Positions 16,876 through 25,406 of a stretch of DNA of 64,000 nt are shown here, piece by piece. A program made the position numbers and the translations under genes. Below the pieces are notes generated by a model. The model was not told the DNA's origin, made no database searches, and saw only the letters and a list, made by a program, of their open reading frames with translations. The first letter of the stretch is position 1, and each line of letters opens with the position of its first letter. The DNA is from CAVTUU01 sp045804965 (GTDB taxonomy: Bacteria > Chloroflexota > Chloroflexia > Thermomicrobiales > UBA6265): NCBI GenBank assembly GCA_045804965.1, contig JBJMMD010000038.1:1-64000 (forward strand), written 5' to 3'.

Positions 16876-17289
16876 TTACATCGCGACGTCGGCGTCGCCC
16901 TCGGGCTCGTAATCCTCTTCGAGGACCCACCGGCGCAGCTGGCCGAGCTGTTGGTTGGCTAGCCAACCGTTGAGGTCGGCGCGGATGGCGTCGACCGCCG
17001 CCGGCACTGCTCCCCAGGTCATCCCGCCTGCGCCAAGCCACGGCCGCTCGGAGGCGTCGAACAGGCGGCTCGGCAAACAGCGATAGATGCGAAAACACCA
17101 GAACCTTGGCTGATTCGGATCGCGGGTGGGTTCGACGCGGTAGAGCCGGCCGCTTTCCTGGACCTTGAAGAAGAATCCGAATCCGTCTGGCCGCTTGTCC
17201 TCAACTACCTCGATCATTTGTCTCGTCCGCCGATCTCTCGTGATGTGCGCGTCGCGGCCGCCATGCAACGTCCGCACCTCAACCGGCAA
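16876..17289 (-). CDS. Unknown small protein, RPDGF/QPRFWCF family, copy 2
   Basis: Paralog of the 11194-11694 product, about 60% identical over 100 residues by hand count. Shared blocks are KRPDGFGFF, RLYRVEPTRDPNQPRFWCFR, IYRCLPSR and NGWLANQQLGQLRRWVLEE, ending in an acidic tail. The start is uncertain: TTG at 17289, GTG at 17277 or ATG at 17217 (MIEVVEDKRPDGF). Alignment with copy 1 supports a start upstream of the ATG. It lies about 210 bases after nth fragment C, on the opposite strand, repeating the arrangement of copy 1 beside intact nth. The 16663-16875 gap holds nothing I recognise. Confidence 0.65.
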   Translation of the reverse strand: MPVEVRTLHGGRDAHITRDRRTRQMIEVVEDKRPDGFGFFFKVQESGRLYRVEPTRDPNQPRFWCFRIYRCLPSRLFDASERPWLGAGGMTWGAVPAAVDAIRADLNGWLANQQLGQLRRWVLEEDYEPEGDADVAM

Positions 17290-17457
17290 CGCGGCGAGGG
17301 CCGTCGAGTTGGAGTCGGCTGGCCGGTCGCATCCCGTCCAGCTTCACTCTTGCAATTGTTCATTGTAATACAGGGCGCGGTGCTCAGCGTGATCGGCGGA
17401 CAAACGCGCGGGCGACCGGCAATGCCGGTCGCCCGCACCGTTCAGGACGTTCGACGT

Positions 17458-18603
17458 TTAGGATGTGGAGAACTTGTAGATCGTAGCGGTTTGGTATTGC
17501 TGGCCGGGTTTAAGTTCAGTGGTCGGCCAGTCCGGTTGGTTTGGTGAATCGGGAAAGTGCTGCGTTTCCAGCGCGAAGCCATCACTTTGGCGATAGACCT
17601 TGCCGCTCGTGCCAACGAGCGTGCCGTCAAGGAAGTTCCCGGAGTAGAACTGGATGCCCGGCTCGGTGGTCGAGATTTCCAACTTCCGGCCGCTTGTCGG
17701 TTCGGTGACTGTCGCGGCGACGATCAACGACTTGTCGTCTGGGCTTGGGCGATCGAGCACATAGTTGTGGTCGTAGCCGTGCCCGATCACGATCTGCTTA
17801 TCGTTGCCGTCCCGAAACCGCTCGCCGATCTCGTGCGGCGTTGTGAAGTCGAATGCCGTTCCCGTGACCGGCGCAATCTCGCCGGTTGGGATCGCGGTCT
17901 TGTCGGTCGGTGTGTAATTGGCGGCGTTGAGTTGCAGCACGTGATCGAGGATTGACCCCGAGCCTTCGCCCGCGAGGTTGAAGTAACTGTGGTTGGTCAG
18001 ATTCACGACCGTCGGCGCGTCCGTCGTCGCCAGGTAGTCGATCTTCAGGGAATTATCGTTCGTCAGGGTGTAGGTCACCGTCGTGTCCAAGGTGCCAGGG
18101 TATCCCTCTTCGCCGTCCTTGCTGGTGTAGGTCAGTTTCACCCCGACACCCTCGGCACTGTTGACTTCCTCTGCCGCCCAAATCTGCTTGTCGAACCCCT
18201 TCACGCCGCCATGCAAGGCGTTAGTCCCGTTGTTGAGGGCGAGGAAGTAGCGCTTGCCTGCGAGCATGAAGGTGCCGCGGGCGATACGGTTTGCGTAGCG
18301 CCCGGAGATGCACCCGAAGTAGGGGCTTCGCTTGACGTAGTCGTCGAGATTGGCGAAACCGAGCACGACGTTGGCCATTCGCCCGTGCCGGTCGGGCACG
18401 TCGATCGCTTGCACGATTCCGCCGTAGGTCAAAATCTTGACCTCCATGCCGTTGGCATTGGTCAAGGCATACACATCGACCGGTTTGTCGTTCACGGCGC
18501 CGAATGGCTGTTTCGTGATGGTTCCTCCTTCTCCGACTGGAGAAAGAACTCTTCCCGCGCAAGCGGTATCGAGATCGGGGCCAAGACGCTCGACGTGTAC
18601 CAC
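17458..18603 (-). CDS. galM: Aldose 1-epimerase (galactose mutarotase)
   Basis: Interconverts alpha and beta forms of aldoses such as galactose and glucose. Family motifs are clear: NANGMEVKILTYGG, FGCISGRYANRIARG, NGTNALHGGVKGFDKQIW, the catalytic His in TNHSYFNLAG, and GIQFYSGNFLDG with a C-terminal LETQHFPDSPNQPDWPTT. The family start corresponds to TITKQPFG, but no ATG is there. A strong AAGGAGG sits just before an ATC codon at 18519. The only standard in-frame start upstream is the GTG at 18603, which is three bases after the stop of the PPOX gene and adds about 28 atypical residues. The gene is otherwise intact, so the start is either GTG or a rare ATC. Confidence 0.88.
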   Translation of the reverse strand: MVHVERLGPDLDTACAGRVLSPVGEGGTITKQPFGAVNDKPVDVYALTNANGMEVKILTYGGIVQAIDVPDRHGRMANVVLGFANLDDYVKRSPYFGCISGRYANRIARGTFMLAGKRYFLALNNGTNALHGGVKGFDKQIWAAEEVNSAEGVGVKLTYTSKDGEEGYPGTLDTTVTYTLTNDNSLKIDYLATTDAPTVVNLTNHSYFNLAGEGSGSILDHVLQLNAANYTPTDKTAIPTGEIAPVTGTAFDFTTPHEIGERFRDGNDKQIVIGHGYDHNYVLDRPSPDDKSLIVAATVTEPTSGRKLEISTTEPGIQFYSGNFLDGTLVGTSGKVYRQSDGFALETQHFPDSPNQPDWPTTELKPGQQYQTATIYKFSTS

Positions 18604-18606
18604 AAC

Positions 18607-19107
18607 TTACGCGATCGAGTCTGTATCAATCTCTGGCGATGTCCAGATCGTAGAAGGAATCGGGAACTGGTAGAGCAAGATGCGATATGGCGTGAGTTTG
18701 AGGACGCCGAACGTCGAGCCGCCTGGATTCGGTTGGTCGATCGATCCGTAGATGGGAGCGGGATCGTAACCAAGCGGCGGCTCCGCGTGAAGGTGGAGAT
18801 CCCAAACATGCTGCTTTGTTGCCCGGTCGTCCGCCAACTCCGCCCGGCAGTCGGCATAGAGCGGCTTGGCGGGATCGTGAATATAGGCAAGGGAGACAAA
18901 TGGATTCCGTCTCAGATGCCGCGCCTTGAGCGAAGATGGATTGGTTGAAATCCAGCTGATGCTTCCTTCCCAGATCGGATGCAAAATCCGCGAACGAGGT
19001 CGGCCCTGTCCGTCGATCGTCGCCACGCTGCAATACACCATGCGGTTGACGCGCTCTAAGAAGTCGGACCGAATTTCTTCGAAGTCGTGCGTACGCAAAG
19101 CGCTCAT
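18607..19107 (-). CDS. Pyridoxamine 5'-phosphate oxidase-fold protein
   Basis: A 166-residue split-barrel flavin or F420-binding protein, cytosolic. The N-terminal MVYCSVATIDGQGRPRSRILHPIW and LKARHLRRNPFVSLAYI are typical of the PPOX family. GVLKLTPYRILLYQFP near the end is the last barrel strand. The ATG at 19107 (MSALRTHDFEE) is chosen on family length; an ATG at 19176 would add 23 unconserved residues. It is just upstream of galM on the same strand and divergent from the LuxR regulator gene. Cofactor and substrate cannot be assigned. Confidence 0.82.
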   Translation of the reverse strand: MSALRTHDFEEIRSDFLERVNRMVYCSVATIDGQGRPRSRILHPIWEGSISWISTNPSSLKARHLRRNPFVSLAYIHDPAKPLYADCRAELADDRATKQHVWDLHLHAEPPLGYDPAPIYGSIDQPNPGGSTFGVLKLTPYRILLYQFPIPSTIWTSPEIDTDSIA

Positions 19108-19307
19108 CCTTTCCCGCCCATCTCCATCTACCAGGTCGCCAAAAGCGGATCGAAGGTTGGGAACATATTGTTCCATCTCCGGCGCCCGATTGCCGAGAGA
19201 CGAGTTCCTTCTCTGCGCCACGTCACCTACCGTGTCATCATTGGTCGTGACCCGAGATGCATGAGCTCGACCCACTGCATGTGCAGGTCGACAACTGGAA
19301 AACCGGC

Positions 19308-21965
19308 ATGGAACTGCTTGAACGAGAACAAGATCTCGCGACCCTGCACGGCCTCCTGCAGTCGGCGAAAGCCGGGCAGGGTTCCCTCGTGCTACTTGGC
19401 GGCGAGGCTGGTGTTGGAAAGTCTGCGCTCGTTCGCCGCTTCTGTGATGAGGTGCGGCCAAATGCCCGGGTCCTGATCGGCGCCTGCGACCCGCTTTCCA
19501 CGCCGCGTCCACTCGGCCCGCTTGCCGATATCGCCGCTGCAATGGGCGGGGAGCTGGACCGGCTGATCGAATCAGGCACAAAACGTGATCAGATCTTCGC
19601 GGCGTGCCTACGGGATCTGAGCGGCGCGTGGCGCCCGACTGTCGCCGTCTTCGAGGATCTGCATTGGGCCGACGAGGCGACGCTTGACTTGCTCCGGTTT
19701 CTCGGACGGCGGATCGAGTCTTGCCGCGCGGTTGTGGTCGCCACCTATCGCGATGACGAGGTCGGACCGAGCCACCCGTTACGCCGCGTTTTGGGGGAAC
19801 TGACCACGTCGAGCAGCGTTCGTCGCTTGGCCGTGCTCGGCCTCTCCATTGACGCTGTAAGCAAGCTCGGGCGGGGTAGCGGCCTCGATCCAATTGCGCT
19901 CCATCGCACGACTACCGGCAATCCCTTCTTCGTCACCGAAGTCCTTGCCGCGAACGGCGGGATTCCCGAGACCGTTCGGGATGCCGTTCTTGCGCGCGTC
20001 GCTGGTCTCAGCCCGGATGCGAGATTTGCGCTCGAAGTTGTCGCCGTTATCGGCCTGTCAACACCGTCGGCGGTGCTCGACCAGGTTGCGTCACCCGATC
20101 TCAAGACGGTGGAAGAGTGCCTGACTAGCGGCGTTCTTCACACCGCCGACAACGGAGTCGCGTTTCGTCATGAGCTAGCGCGCGAGGCCATCTACCAGGC
20201 GATCTGGCCGCCACGAAGAAGCGATCTCCATGCACGCGTGCTGAGGGCGTACGAGTCCGCGCCGCCAGAGTCCCGCGATCTTGCACTCCTCGCTCACCAT
20301 GCGGAGGCGGCAGGCGACCGGGAGGCGGTCTTGAAATACGCTCCCGCGGCCGCGCGCCGGGCGCTCGAATTGCGTGCAACCCGCGAAGCAGTCGCGCAAT
20401 ATGCGCGGGCGCTACGCTACGGCGACGGATTACCTGCCGCTGAACGTTTATCCTTGCTCGAAGGTTACGCCGACGCATCGGACCTGTCCGGCAGGGGCGA
20501 ACACGGGATCGCGCTTCGCCAGGAAATGATCGCCTTGGCGCGGCAAACTGGAGATCCGCTGAAGGAAGCTGAACATCTCGGTTGGCTCGCGATCACGCTT
20601 TCGTTTAATTGGCGGCTCGACGAGACAGGTGGAGTGTCTAGCGCGGCGATCTCCGCAATCGAAGGATTGCCCGAAGGCCGCAAGCACGTGACGATTTACA
20701 TGCTTCAGGGTTATCTGCAGTTAGAGCATCGTGACTTTGCAGGAGCGGTTGCCTGGTGCGAACGGGCAATTGCCCTCGCTGAACGACTCGGCGATAACGA
20801 GGGACTGATTCAGACCCTTCTTACGCTTGGCAATGCACGCCTCTTTAGCGGCAACATCAAGGGTGGGCGCGCCGATCTCGAGCGCTGCTTGCGCCTGGCG
20901 CGGGAATCTGGGTTCGACGGGATCATCGCAGGAACCTTAGCTCACCTCGGTTTTGGCCTCGCCGACTATTACCATTTCGCCGATGCAGAGCGGTTCCTGA
21001 CCGAGGCGATCGCCTACTCTTCCGATCCCGAGCGCGGTATTGACACGTATCAGAGTTGGGCCACTGTTTCGCTGGCGATGACCCGCTTTTATCAGGGGCG
21101 GTGGATCGAGGCCGAGACGCTGGCCGAATCTATGCTCCACTCACCCACGTTGAGGGCGGCACTTTCCGTCGGGGGGACATCGTCTGCCCTGCTCACGCGC
21201 GGGCGCATCCAAGCGCGGCGCGGCGATCCTCAGGCTAGGGCCACCATTACCGAGGTTTCGGCGCTGAACTTCGATTCCGACAGATTCCAATCGGTGGCTC
21301 CGGTTCGCGTAGCGATGGCCGAGGCGGAGTGGCTCGCTGGAAACCGTGAACGAACGATTGAAGAGGCGAGCGCGGCCCTTGACTTGGCGCTGAAAGATGG
21401 TCATCGCTGGCACATCGGCGAGAACGCCTACTGGCTGTGGCGTGCCGGCACCTTAACCGAGCCACCGCCCGATACCGCGGCACCGTTTGCCCTCCAGATC
21501 AGCGCCGATTGGGCCGGTGCGGCGGCGGCGTGGGCGGCGCTCGGCTGTCCGTATGAAGAGGCGCGCGCCTTGGCCGAGGGCGATGATCAAGCGGCGCTTC
21601 GTCGCGCGCTCAGCGTTTTCGACCGGCTCGACGCGCGGCCGATGGCCGACTATGTGGCGAAGCGGTTGCGCGAGCTCGGGGCCAGTCGAGTTCCACGAGG
21701 ACCGCGTGCCTCGACTCGCGCCAACCCCGCCGGGCTCACCGAGCGCCAATCCGCCATCCTCACGCTGATGGTCGAAGGGTTGCGCAACGCCGAGATCGCC
21801 GATCGTCTCTACCTCTCGCCGAAAACTGTGGAGCACCATATCTCCGCCATCTTCGCCAAACTCGGGGTGAATTCTCGCGCCGCCGCAACCCGCACCGCGG
21901 TCGAGCGTGGTATTGCCTCGCCAATGTCTACGCAGAAGTACGCACTGAATTCCTCGCCGCGCTAA
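19308..21965 (+). CDS. LuxR-family transcriptional regulator with AAA ATPase domain
   Basis: A large STAND-type signal-dependent regulator of 885 residues. The Walker A motif is LLGGEAGVGKSALVRRF near residue 35, Walker B is TVAVFEDLHWADEATLDLL. A long helical TPR-like region follows (about 330-790). The C-terminal LuxR helix-turn-helix is GLTERQSAILTLMVEGLRNA followed by LSPKTVEHHISAIFAKLGVN. The ATG at 19308 (MELLEREQDLATL) is the usual family start; an ATG at 19257 adds 17 residues. It is followed by a DUF4242 gene and a cupin gene on the same strand after a 268-base gap with a conspicuous repeat, so it may activate them. Confidence 0.88.
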   Translation: MELLEREQDLATLHGLLQSAKAGQGSLVLLGGEAGVGKSALVRRFCDEVRPNARVLIGACDPLSTPRPLGPLADIAAAMGGELDRLIESGTKRDQIFAACLRDLSGAWRPTVAVFEDLHWADEATLDLLRFLGRRIESCRAVVVATYRDDEVGPSHPLRRVLGELTTSSSVRRLAVLGLSIDAVSKLGRGSGLDPIALHRTTTGNPFFVTEVLAANGGIPETVRDAVLARVAGLSPDARFALEVVAVIGLSTPSAVLDQVASPDLKTVEECLTSGVLHTADNGVAFRHELAREAIYQAIWPPRRSDLHARVLRAYESAPPESRDLALLAHHAEAAGDREAVLKYAPAAARRALELRATREAVAQYARALRYGDGLPAAERLSLLEGYADASDLSGRGEHGIALRQEMIALARQTGDPLKEAEHLGWLAITLSFNWRLDETGGVSSAAISAIEGLPEGRKHVTIYMLQGYLQLEHRDFAGAVAWCERAIALAERLGDNEGLIQTLLTLGNARLFSGNIKGGRADLERCLRLARESGFDGIIAGTLAHLGFGLADYYHFADAERFLTEAIAYSSDPERGIDTYQSWATVSLAMTRFYQGRWIEAETLAESMLHSPTLRAALSVGGTSSALLTRGRIQARRGDPQARATITEVSALNFDSDRFQSVAPVRVAMAEAEWLAGNRERTIEEASAALDLALKDGHRWHIGENAYWLWRAGTLTEPPPDTAAPFALQISADWAGAAAAWAALGCPYEEARALAEGDDQAALRRALSVFDRLDARPMADYVAKRLRELGASRVPRGPRASTRANPAGLTERQSAILTLMVEGLRNAEIADRLYLSPKTVEHHISAIFAKLGVNSRAAATRTAVERGIASPMSTQKYALNSSPR

Positions 21966-22110
21966 CAGCAGCTTTTGAAATCTAAGCAGTTCTGCCGATG
22001 CCTCGCTCCGTCGGCGGCGATAGCCTGTCCCTGCTTGGTAACAAGCACCGCTGGTACAAGGAAGCGCCGGAAGTTAGTGAGAGGAGGGAACACGGAGGAC
22101 GAGTTTTCCA

Positions 22111-22160
22111 ATCTAGGGGTGAAATTGGCGCGAAATAGGGGGAACACCCGATTCTAGGTT
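22111..22160. promoter_or_regulatory. Inverted-repeat element upstream of the DUF4242 gene
   Basis: CTAGGGGTG (22113-22121) is followed by GAAATAGGGGG and then CACCC..TTCTAG (22145-22157), giving an imperfect palindrome with repeated AAT(T/A)GGGG-like half-sites. It lies about 75 bases before the DUF4242 start in the gap after the LuxR gene. It is a candidate regulator-binding site. The rest of 21966-22233 shows no gene. Confidence 0.35.
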
Positions 22161-22233
22161 CCGGGCGAGAAACGCAGACTCCTCTACGACGGATTGATTC
22201 GGATCCGCCTAGTGGAAGAGAGGAGTCGCGAAC

Positions 22234-22506
22234 ATGCCGCGCTATTTGGTCGAGCGCACGTTTCCAGACGGTTTACGGATTCCGGTCACCGATGAAGGTT
22301 CGGCTGCGTGCCTTGGCGTGGTCGACAAGAACGGTGCGCTCGGCGTTACCTGGGTCCATTCGTATGTGAATGAGGACAGAACGAAGACCTACTGCGTGTA
22401 TGACGGTCCCGACCCGGAAGCGATCCGGTCCGCAGCCGAACGAAACGGTCTGCCGGTCGATCGAGTCACCAAGGTGAGCGTGCTCGATCCGTATTTTTAT
22501 CGCTAG
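22234..22506 (+). CDS. DUF4242 small protein (SCO4226-like)
   Basis: A 90-residue ferredoxin-like alpha+beta protein. MPRYLVERTFPDGLRIP, then GVTWVHSYVNEDRTKTYCVY and DGPDPEAIRSAAERNGLPVD are the family signature; a Streptomyces member binds nickel. It probably acts in the cytosol, perhaps as a metal-binding or sensing protein. AGAGAGGAG precedes the ATG. It lies 24 bases before the exported cupin gene, forming an operon downstream of the LuxR ATPase gene. Confidence 0.85.
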   Translation: MPRYLVERTFPDGLRIPVTDEGSAACLGVVDKNGALGVTWVHSYVNEDRTKTYCVYDGPDPEAIRSAAERNGLPVDRVTKVSVLDPYFYR

Positions 22507-22529
22507 CAGCACCCAACAAGGAGCATGAG

Positions 22530-23078
22530 ATGTCCCGTATGAAACTCGCGATTGGCGTTTGTGTCCTCACCTTCATGCTGAGCATCGGCGTGATTTCGGC
22601 CCCGCGCCTCGTCGCCCAAGAAGGGACTGCGACCCCGGCGATCGCGACCACCGAGCTCACGCCCGGATTCACCGCGCAGGTGCTGGGCGCTGTTCCATCT
22701 GACCGCGCCCCCGGGCAGACGGTCTATACCGTGCGCTTCGATATTCAACCGGGGGCGAGCATTTTCCCCCACAGCCACCCCGGCACGACCTCACTCACGG
22801 TCTATTCCGGAACCTTGGGCTGGACCCTGGTCAAGGGAACCGCCCACATCATCCGCGGCGCGGCGGCAGGCGCCACCGGCCCAGTCGAGGACGTGACGCA
22901 GCCGAACCAAGAAGTCACGCTGAACCCCGGCGACCTGATCTATTACGAAGATGATGTCACCCATACCGCGCGGAACCCGGGCAACGACCCGACAGTCGTC
23001 TACGGCTCGTTCGTCCTCACCGCAGGGGCGCCGCTTCTCATGCCCGCCGGCATGAACATGGGCACTCCGACCCCGTAA
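22530..23078 (+). CDS. Exported cupin-domain protein
   Basis: A 182-residue secreted protein. Residues 1-30 form a signal peptide (MKLAIGVCVLTFMLSIGVIS..APRLVAQ), followed by a TATPAIATT linker. The cupin barrel includes FDIQPGASIFPHSHPGTTSL, with metal-ligand histidines, and NPGDLIYYEDDVTHTARNPG with a further His. The C-terminus ends GMNMGTPTP. AAGGAGC precedes the start. The gene is the last of a short operon and a hairpin (23104-23133) follows it. The ligand or activity is not predictable. Confidence 0.85.
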   Translation: MSRMKLAIGVCVLTFMLSIGVISAPRLVAQEGTATPAIATTELTPGFTAQVLGAVPSDRAPGQTVYTVRFDIQPGASIFPHSHPGTTSLTVYSGTLGWTLVKGTAHIIRGAAAGATGPVEDVTQPNQEVTLNPGDLIYYEDDVTHTARNPGNDPTVVYGSFVLTAGAPLLMPAGMNMGTPTP

Positions 23079-23103
23079 CCAAACCAATCGACAACAACCC
23101 ACT

Positions 23104-23133
23104 AGAGGGGCGGCGCAGACGCGTCGCCCCTCT
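23104..23133 (+). terminator. Terminator hairpin after the cupin gene
   Basis: AGAGGGGCG and CGCCCCTCT form an exact nine-base stem with a 12-base loop, followed by TCG. It lies 26 bases after the cupin stop. Confidence 0.6.
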
Positions 23134-23214
23134 TCGCCGTTCAAGAAATACCATCTTCGGTCTAAGCGTCTCCAATAGTCGTTCTGCACGACTCCACCCG
23201 TGTTGCGAAGCACC

Positions 23215-23350
23215 CCACCCCGTCATGCTGAGCACCATCCCACCGTCATTCTGAGAAGGCGAAGAATCTCTCCCTGCCCATCGCCGTCCTCACCAAGGCC
23301 AGATGCCTCGACTTCGCTCGGCATGGCGAGGGAAGGGCTCGGCACGACAG
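23215..23350. repeat. Dispersed intergenic repeat, family 1
   Basis: Modules recur that are seen at 30.2, 34.6, 36.8-37.2, 56.6 and 62.4 kb: CGTCATTCTGAG..GGCGAAGAATCT, then CTGCCCATCGCCGTC, then CCAAGGCCAGATGCCTCGAC and TTCGCTCGGCATG. No gene is present. The copy lies between convergent genes. Confidence 0.7.
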
Positions 23351-23363
23351 AGAATTCGTTTCG

Positions 23364-25361
23364 TCAATCGCTAACACGAGTGAGGATGGCAATGCCATAC
23401 GGCTCGAGTTGGAGTTCGTTCTGGACCAGCGTCCCGGTCATGTGGTCGCGGCTGGGCCAGGGCAAGTGCACGTGCTGTTCCTTCCGCTCGTGATTGATCA
23501 CGAACACGATCCTTGTTCCGTCGCTGCTCACTCGTTGGCGAGCCTCGACACCGAGCGGCGTATCCATCAGCGGCTTGAGGCCGGCTGCTGTCGCAATGTG
23601 ATCGAGCAGCGCTTTTTGCGCATCGTCGTCAAGATAGGCGCCGACGACATAGACGCAGCCCTTACCCACCGTGTGCGCCGTGACCGCCGGACGGCCATCG
23701 AGCCAGCCGTTCGCTTCGCCGAATTGGGCGATGATCGTCGTCGCTCCTTCGCCCCGCACCCCGAGGCGCTCGGCCCACATCGTCGATGTCCCGGCAAACC
23801 ATGGGCCCGACACAGGCGCAGGGGCGCGGAGGACGTAATAGTCCTCGACCTCGACGCCTGCGAGTTCGGCAAGCGGTCCCGGTTGGCGGGTGGGGAGAAG
23901 TGCGCCTTGTTCATCTTTCATGCCGGAGCGGATCGTCAACACCAAATGTCCGCCGCCTTCGACGAACGCGCGCAACTGGCTTTCCTGACATTGGTGCAGC
24001 ACGAGCAGGGCAGGGGCGATGACCAGCTTGTAGCCGTCAAGCGGAGCGTCGGCCGAGATCACGTCCACGCCGATATTGCGCCTGGCGAGCGGGCGGTAGT
24101 AATGATTGAGGTGCCCGACATAATCGAAGGCTTCATGCTGCCGTTGCGCGTCGATGGACCACCGGCTGTCATACGATGAGAGGATCGCCACGTCGGACAC
24201 AGGAGCGGAACCTGCGACTAGCGATCGCATCGCCCCAAATTCCCGACCCAGGCGTTGAATCTCCTCGTAGTAGGGTCGCGGCTGACCGGATTGGTCGACG
24301 ATCGTGCCCCAATATTGCTCCTGACCGCCCTTCGCCATTCGCCATTGCCAGTACAGGAGCCCATCGGCGCCGTGGGCGACCGCATGCCAGGCCATGGCCC
24401 GTGCCTCGCCCTTGTTGAGGTCATCGTTGATCGCGACGTGATTGGTGTGACCGATCTGGGTTTCCATGACCCAGAAATTCCGCCGTTTGAACCCGCGGGT
24501 GAGATCGTGCGCTGCGCCGGAGGATAAGTAGTCGTGATGGCCCGTGCCGATGTACCAATCCCAGGAGGCCATATCCAAGTCCGCGGCAAGTACGTAGTGG
24601 TCAAATCCAGCGAACCAGCCCATGAAGTTATGGGTAATCCACACGTCGGGCCGCAGATGCGGTCTGAGCTCATCGATCACCAGCCGTTGGAACCGGCGGT
24701 AACACTCAGTTACGAAGCGCCGAAACGCGAGCACCAAGCCGGGGTTATGGGCGCCGATCGGGATCGGAATCTGGTGCCAATCGGTGTAGGTCTGGCTCCA
24801 ATAGCGAGTCGACCAGGCGTCATTGAGAGCGTCAACCGAGCCAAACGTCTGACGTAGGAAGTCCTGGAAAGCGTCACGGCAGCGGTCGCAGTAGCACACC
24901 CTGTTGTATTCGTTGTCGAGCTGCCAGCCGATAACCGACGTGTTTCCGCCAAAGCGCTCAGCCATGGCCCGGGCAATCCGCCGCGCGGCGAAATGGAAGT
25001 CGGGCGAAGTGACACAGTAGTGGCAGCGATTGCCGAACTGCACCCGCCGTCCGTTTTCGTCAATTGCCATCACGTCGGGATGCTGTTGTACGAGCCACGC
25101 CGGCAAGGCGGCGGTTGGCGTGCCGAGGATGCTCGCGATGCCGGCGTCGGCGAGCAATCCAATGGCCGAATCAAGCCATTCGAAATCGAATCGCCCGGCT
25201 TCGGGCTCCATGACCGACCACGCAAACTCGGCCATGCGGACGACGCTGAGTCCCGCCTCGCGCATGAGCCGCACGTCCTCGGGCCAGCGCTCAGGTGGCC
25301 AGTGTTCGGGATAATAGGCTGCTCCGAGGTCCAGCCGTGCCTCGCCTGTGTCAGATGGCAT
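23364..25361 (-). CDS. GH42 beta-galactosidase
   Basis: Hydrolyses terminal beta-galactosides in the cytoplasm. The 665 residues fit the family: a TIM barrel with the acid/base E151 (GWQLDNEYN) and nucleophile E300 (FWVMETQIG), the zinc-type cysteines C113, C156, C158 and C161, a trimerisation domain (about 390-600) and a C-terminal beta domain. The ATG at 25361 has AAGAGG upstream. There is no signal peptide, so substrate must be imported. It is the last gene of an operon that begins with the binding protein at 28617, which supplies the transporter. A LacI regulator is divergent from that operon. Confidence 0.92.
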   Translation of the reverse strand: MPSDTGEARLDLGAAYYPEHWPPERWPEDVRLMREAGLSVVRMAEFAWSVMEPEAGRFDFEWLDSAIGLLADAGIASILGTPTAALPAWLVQQHPDVMAIDENGRRVQFGNRCHYCVTSPDFHFAARRIARAMAERFGGNTSVIGWQLDNEYNRVCYCDRCRDAFQDFLRQTFGSVDALNDAWSTRYWSQTYTDWHQIPIPIGAHNPGLVLAFRRFVTECYRRFQRLVIDELRPHLRPDVWITHNFMGWFAGFDHYVLAADLDMASWDWYIGTGHHDYLSSGAAHDLTRGFKRRNFWVMETQIGHTNHVAINDDLNKGEARAMAWHAVAHGADGLLYWQWRMAKGGQEQYWGTIVDQSGQPRPYYEEIQRLGREFGAMRSLVAGSAPVSDVAILSSYDSRWSIDAQRQHEAFDYVGHLNHYYRPLARRNIGVDVISADAPLDGYKLVIAPALLVLHQCQESQLRAFVEGGGHLVLTIRSGMKDEQGALLPTRQPGPLAELAGVEVEDYYVLRAPAPVSGPWFAGTSTMWAERLGVRGEGATTIIAQFGEANGWLDGRPAVTAHTVGKGCVYVVGAYLDDDAQKALLDHIATAAGLKPLMDTPLGVEARQRVSSDGTRIVFVINHERKEQHVHLPWPSRDHMTGTLVQNELQLEPYGIAILTRVSD

Positions 25362-25406
25362 ACGTTCCTCTTCCGGTTCCCGTCGTCATGTTCTTCGTCG
25401 GTGACG

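Noticed and set aside
19108..19893. N-terminal extension of the PPOX gene to 428 codons
   Set aside because: The added part is antisense to the LuxR gene start and does not resemble the family; the PPOX start at 19107 gives the normal length.
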